A model generated the notes under the pieces. The model had not been told where the DNA came from. It worked only from the letters and a program-made list of their open reading frames with translations, and searched no databases. From Bifidobacterium breve (GTDB lineage Bacteria; Actinomycetota; Actinomycetes; S36-B12), in contig CALPZT020000070.1 in the NCBI GenBank assembly GCA_943328365.2, forward strand, positions 1 through 7,446: 7,446 nt of DNA, written 5' to 3'. Shown here piece by piece: positions 5,896 through 7,446 of this stretch; position 1 is the stretch's first letter; the number at the start of each line of letters is the position of its first letter. A program made the position numbers and the translations under genes.

Positions 5896-6632
5896 GATGC
5901 CTCGCCGATGTCGAAGGTTGAGCCGAGGTAGACCTCGATGACCTCCGGGCTGCGCATGACCTCGTGCGGATCGCCGATGGCCAGCACCCTGCCCAGGGCC
6001 AGGCACATGAGCTCGTCGACAACGGATGTCAGCGCATGAACGATGTGCTCGATCCATACGACCGTTACCCCCGAGTCGCGCAGGCCTCTGATGAGGTCGA
6101 CGAGCGGTGGCAGTTCCTTCTCGGTGAGCCCGCCGGCAATCTCGTCGAGCAGGATGAGGCGCGGGTTCGTGGCAAGTGCGCGGGCCAATTCAAGCCGCTT
6201 GCGGTCGAGAAGGCGTAATTGCCCAGCGGGCTTCTCGGACAGGTGCATGAGGCCGGTCGTCTCGAGCGCTCGAACCGCCGCTTCGTAGCCGACCTGGCCA
6301 TGGAATCCGCCGCCGAACGTGGCGCCCACGTACACGTTCTCGAACACGGTCATGTCGACGAAGGGCCGAGGGATCTGGAAGGACCGGGCGATGCCGGCCT
6401 TCGTCCGCGACGGCGCGCGCTCCTTCGTGATGTCACGGCCCTGGAAGGTGATGGTGCCGGAGTCTGACGGCAGCACGCCGGTGATGAGCGAGAGCAGGGT
6501 CGATTTGCCAGCGCCATTCGGGCCCACGATGCCAAGCGCCGTGCCCTCCGCGACATCGAAGGTGACGTCCTCTGCGGTCACGACATTGCCGAACCGCTTC
6601 GACAGGCCACGAACCTCGAGCAATGCGCTCAT
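5892..6632 (-). CDS. livG: ABC transporter ATP-binding protein, LivG family
   Basis: A 246-residue cytoplasmic ATPase subunit. Walker A is GPNGAGKST (37-45), Q-loop Gln86 in RSFQIPRPF (84-92), Walker B RLILLDE (158-164), H-loop His196 in WIEHIVHAL (193-201). The C-terminal VYLG tail (234-237) is typical of LivG. Oddity: where the LSGGQ signature should lie, the sequence reads LRLLDRKRLELARAL (139-153), so the key Gly is replaced by Leu142. From memory, a LivG subgroup carries a similar L-x-L-x-x-R-K-R-L-E block, so this is probably a clade trait and not damage. The ATG at 6632 is used, with GAGG 9 bases upstream; an in-frame GTG at 6638 would add two residues. It follows the binding-protein gene after a 124-base gap containing a strong hairpin. 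Confidence 0.92.
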   Translation of the reverse strand: MSALLEVRGLSKRFGNVVTAEDVTFDVAEGTALGIVGPNGAGKSTLLSLITGVLPSDSGTITFQGRDITKERAPSRTKAGIARSFQIPRPFVDMTVFENVYVGATFGGGFHGQVGYEAAVRALETTGLMHLSEKPAGQLRLLDRKRLELARALATNPRLILLDEIAGGLTEKELPPLVDLIRGLRDSGVTVVWIEHIVHALTSVVDELMCLALGRVLAIGDPHEVMRSPEVIEVYLGSTFDIGEAS

Positions 6633-6714
6633 GGGCACTCACCTCACCTTTGCATGGCTTGCTGAAACAGGGTCTGCCGTGCGGACATGTCTGGAGCAGC
6701 GAACGGATGGAACC

Positions 6715-6750
6715 GGTTGGGGTGGGCGGACTGAGCCGCCCACCCCAACC
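6715..6750 (-). terminator. perfect 15-bp hairpin after the binding-protein gene
   Basis: GGTTGGGGTGGGCGG (6715-6729) and CCGCCCACCCCAACC (6736-6750) are exact reverse complements, separated by a 6-base loop. On the minus strand the stem starts 6 bases after the binding-protein stop codon. No T-run follows, so it is either an actinobacterial terminator without U-tract, allowing partial readthrough, or a 3' stabiliser of the upstream mRNA. No convincing new promoter is visible between it and livG, which suggests that livG onward depends on readthrough. Confidence 0.75.
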
Positions 6751-6756
6751 ACTGCA

Positions 6757-7446
6757 CTACTTGAGCGGCTCGACCGTGCCGCCGGTCGGGACCATCGGCG
6801 CGATGGAGTTCGACACGATGACGAGCTCCCACGGGAATGCACCGCCATCGGTCTTGCGCCACTGGCCACCGGTGAGCGGGGTCTTCGCCACGTTCGGCAC
6901 AGGGCCCGTGGTCCAGTCGAGGTCGCCGACGATGGTGCTGACCTTCATGGTCTTCATCGCGTCGACGATTCCCTGCTTGTCCGGGCCACCTGCAGCGATG
7001 ACCGCGGCAGCCATGACCTCGAACAGCGCCTCGGAGAAGCCGAGGGGCTGGGTCCACTGCTTGCTCGTCGCGTCGGTGTAGGCCTGGGTGTACTCGGCGG
7101 CCGACATCCCGGTGAGGCTCGACTTGAACGGCGAGGTCGACGACCACCAGACCTCGGTACCGAGGTTCTCGCCGATGTCGCCGAGGGCCTCGATGGAGGA
7201 CGGGAAGAGCAGCGCCTTGCCGATCGTCGCGATCTTCGGGTTGAAGCCCTGCTGCTTTGCCTGCTTCCAGAAGGTCGTGAAGTCAGGGGGCAGCGGAACG
7301 CCCATGAGGATCTCGTCCTTGTTCTTCTTGAAGGCCGAGATCTGCGAGGAGTAGTCCTGCGACAGGTTCGTGTGCAGGCCCGGGTTGTTGATGGTGTAGC
7401 CATTGGCCTCGACGATTCCCGGCAGGTTGGCGCTCCACGCCTGGCC
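6757..7446 (-). CDS. ABC transporter substrate-binding protein, type I periplasmic-binding fold (C-terminal part)
   Basis: The last 229 residues of a solute-binding protein; the N-terminus with its signal or lipoprotein peptide lies beyond the right edge. The frame is open to the edge. Numbered from the edge, GYTINNPGLHTNLSQDYSSQ (16-35) and DEILMGVPLPPDFTTFWKQA (44-63) are the hinge and second-lobe pattern of branched-chain-amino-acid-type (Peripla_BP_6) binding proteins. They are followed by GFSEALFEVMAAAVIAAGG (145-163) and a terminal ligand-lobe segment ending VEPLK. It should sit outside the membrane, capture the substrate and deliver it to LivHM. Placement first in the operon, before a hairpin, is usual for binding proteins that must outnumber the membrane complex. 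The ligand cannot be read from this part alone; the operon's dioxygenase argues for an aromatic or phenolic compound. Confidence 0.9.
   Translation of the reverse strand, partial: GQAWSANLPGIVEANGYTINNPGLHTNLSQDYSSQISAFKKNKDEILMGVPLPPDFTTFWKQAKQQGFNPKIATIGKALLFPSSIEALGDIGENLGTEVWWSSTSPFKSSLTGMSAAEYTQAYTDATSKQWTQPLGFSEALFEVMAAAVIAAGGPDKQGIVDAMKTMKVSTIVGDLDWTTGPVPNVAKTPLTGGQWRKTDGGAFPWELVIVSNSIAPMVPTGGTVEPLK

Noticed and set aside
5896..6057. N-terminal extension of livF to 6057
   Set aside because: It would lie inside livG, is rich in Arg, His and Gly without ABC homology, and the ATG at 5895 has an ATGA overlap and a Shine-Dalgarno.
6644..6688. 14-codon open frame in the leader of livG, a possible leader peptide
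   Set aside because: It has no ribosome binding site, and its codons show no residue run that would suggest attenuation; it is probably chance.

Overview
The window is GC-rich, almost fully coding DNA with G/C-biased third codon positions. A leaderless-type promoter (TAGGGT six bases before an ATG) and the style of the proteins suggest an actinomycete, perhaps Micrococcales/Microbacteriaceae; the family-level guess is inference. It holds nine protein genes, two of them cut by the window edges. Eight lie on the minus strand and one small gene on the plus strand. No RNA gene, CRISPR array, insertion sequence or integrase is visible.

Right part (7446 down to 2410, minus strand): one compact catabolic operon. 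In transcription order it encodes the C-terminal 229 residues of a type I periplasmic-binding protein, an ABC ATPase of the LivG type, an ABC ATPase of the LivF type, permeases of the LivH and LivM types, and an intradiol ring-cleavage dioxygenase most like hydroxyquinol 1,2-dioxygenases. From livG onward the genes overlap or nearly touch: ATGA overlaps at livG/livF and livH/livM, a stop codon inside the Shine-Dalgarno at livF/livH, and an 8-base overlap at livM/dioxygenase. The only real gap, 124 bases after the binding-protein gene, carries a perfect 15-bp hairpin that probably keeps the binding protein in excess over the membrane complex. The layout reads as import of an aromatic compound followed by oxidative ring opening, so the Liv-type transporter probably does not carry branched-chain amino acids.

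Middle (2402 down to 1882): an uncharacterised three-span membrane protein on the plus strand (2009-2401), probably translated from a leaderless mRNA. It meets the dioxygenase gene tail to tail, with an 8-base gap. Upstream of it, 127 bases of divergent promoter DNA carry two 13-bp palindromes.

Left part (1881 down to 1, minus strand): an AcsA-type acetate-CoA ligase, overlapping by ATGA with the start of a thiamine-pyrophosphate-dependent dehydrogenase E1 alpha subunit of the acetoin/pyruvate dehydrogenase type, which runs off the window. This pair could turn C2 units (acetate, or products of acetoin or pyruvate cleavage) into acetyl-CoA. Whether it is functionally linked to the aromatic operon cannot be settled from this window.
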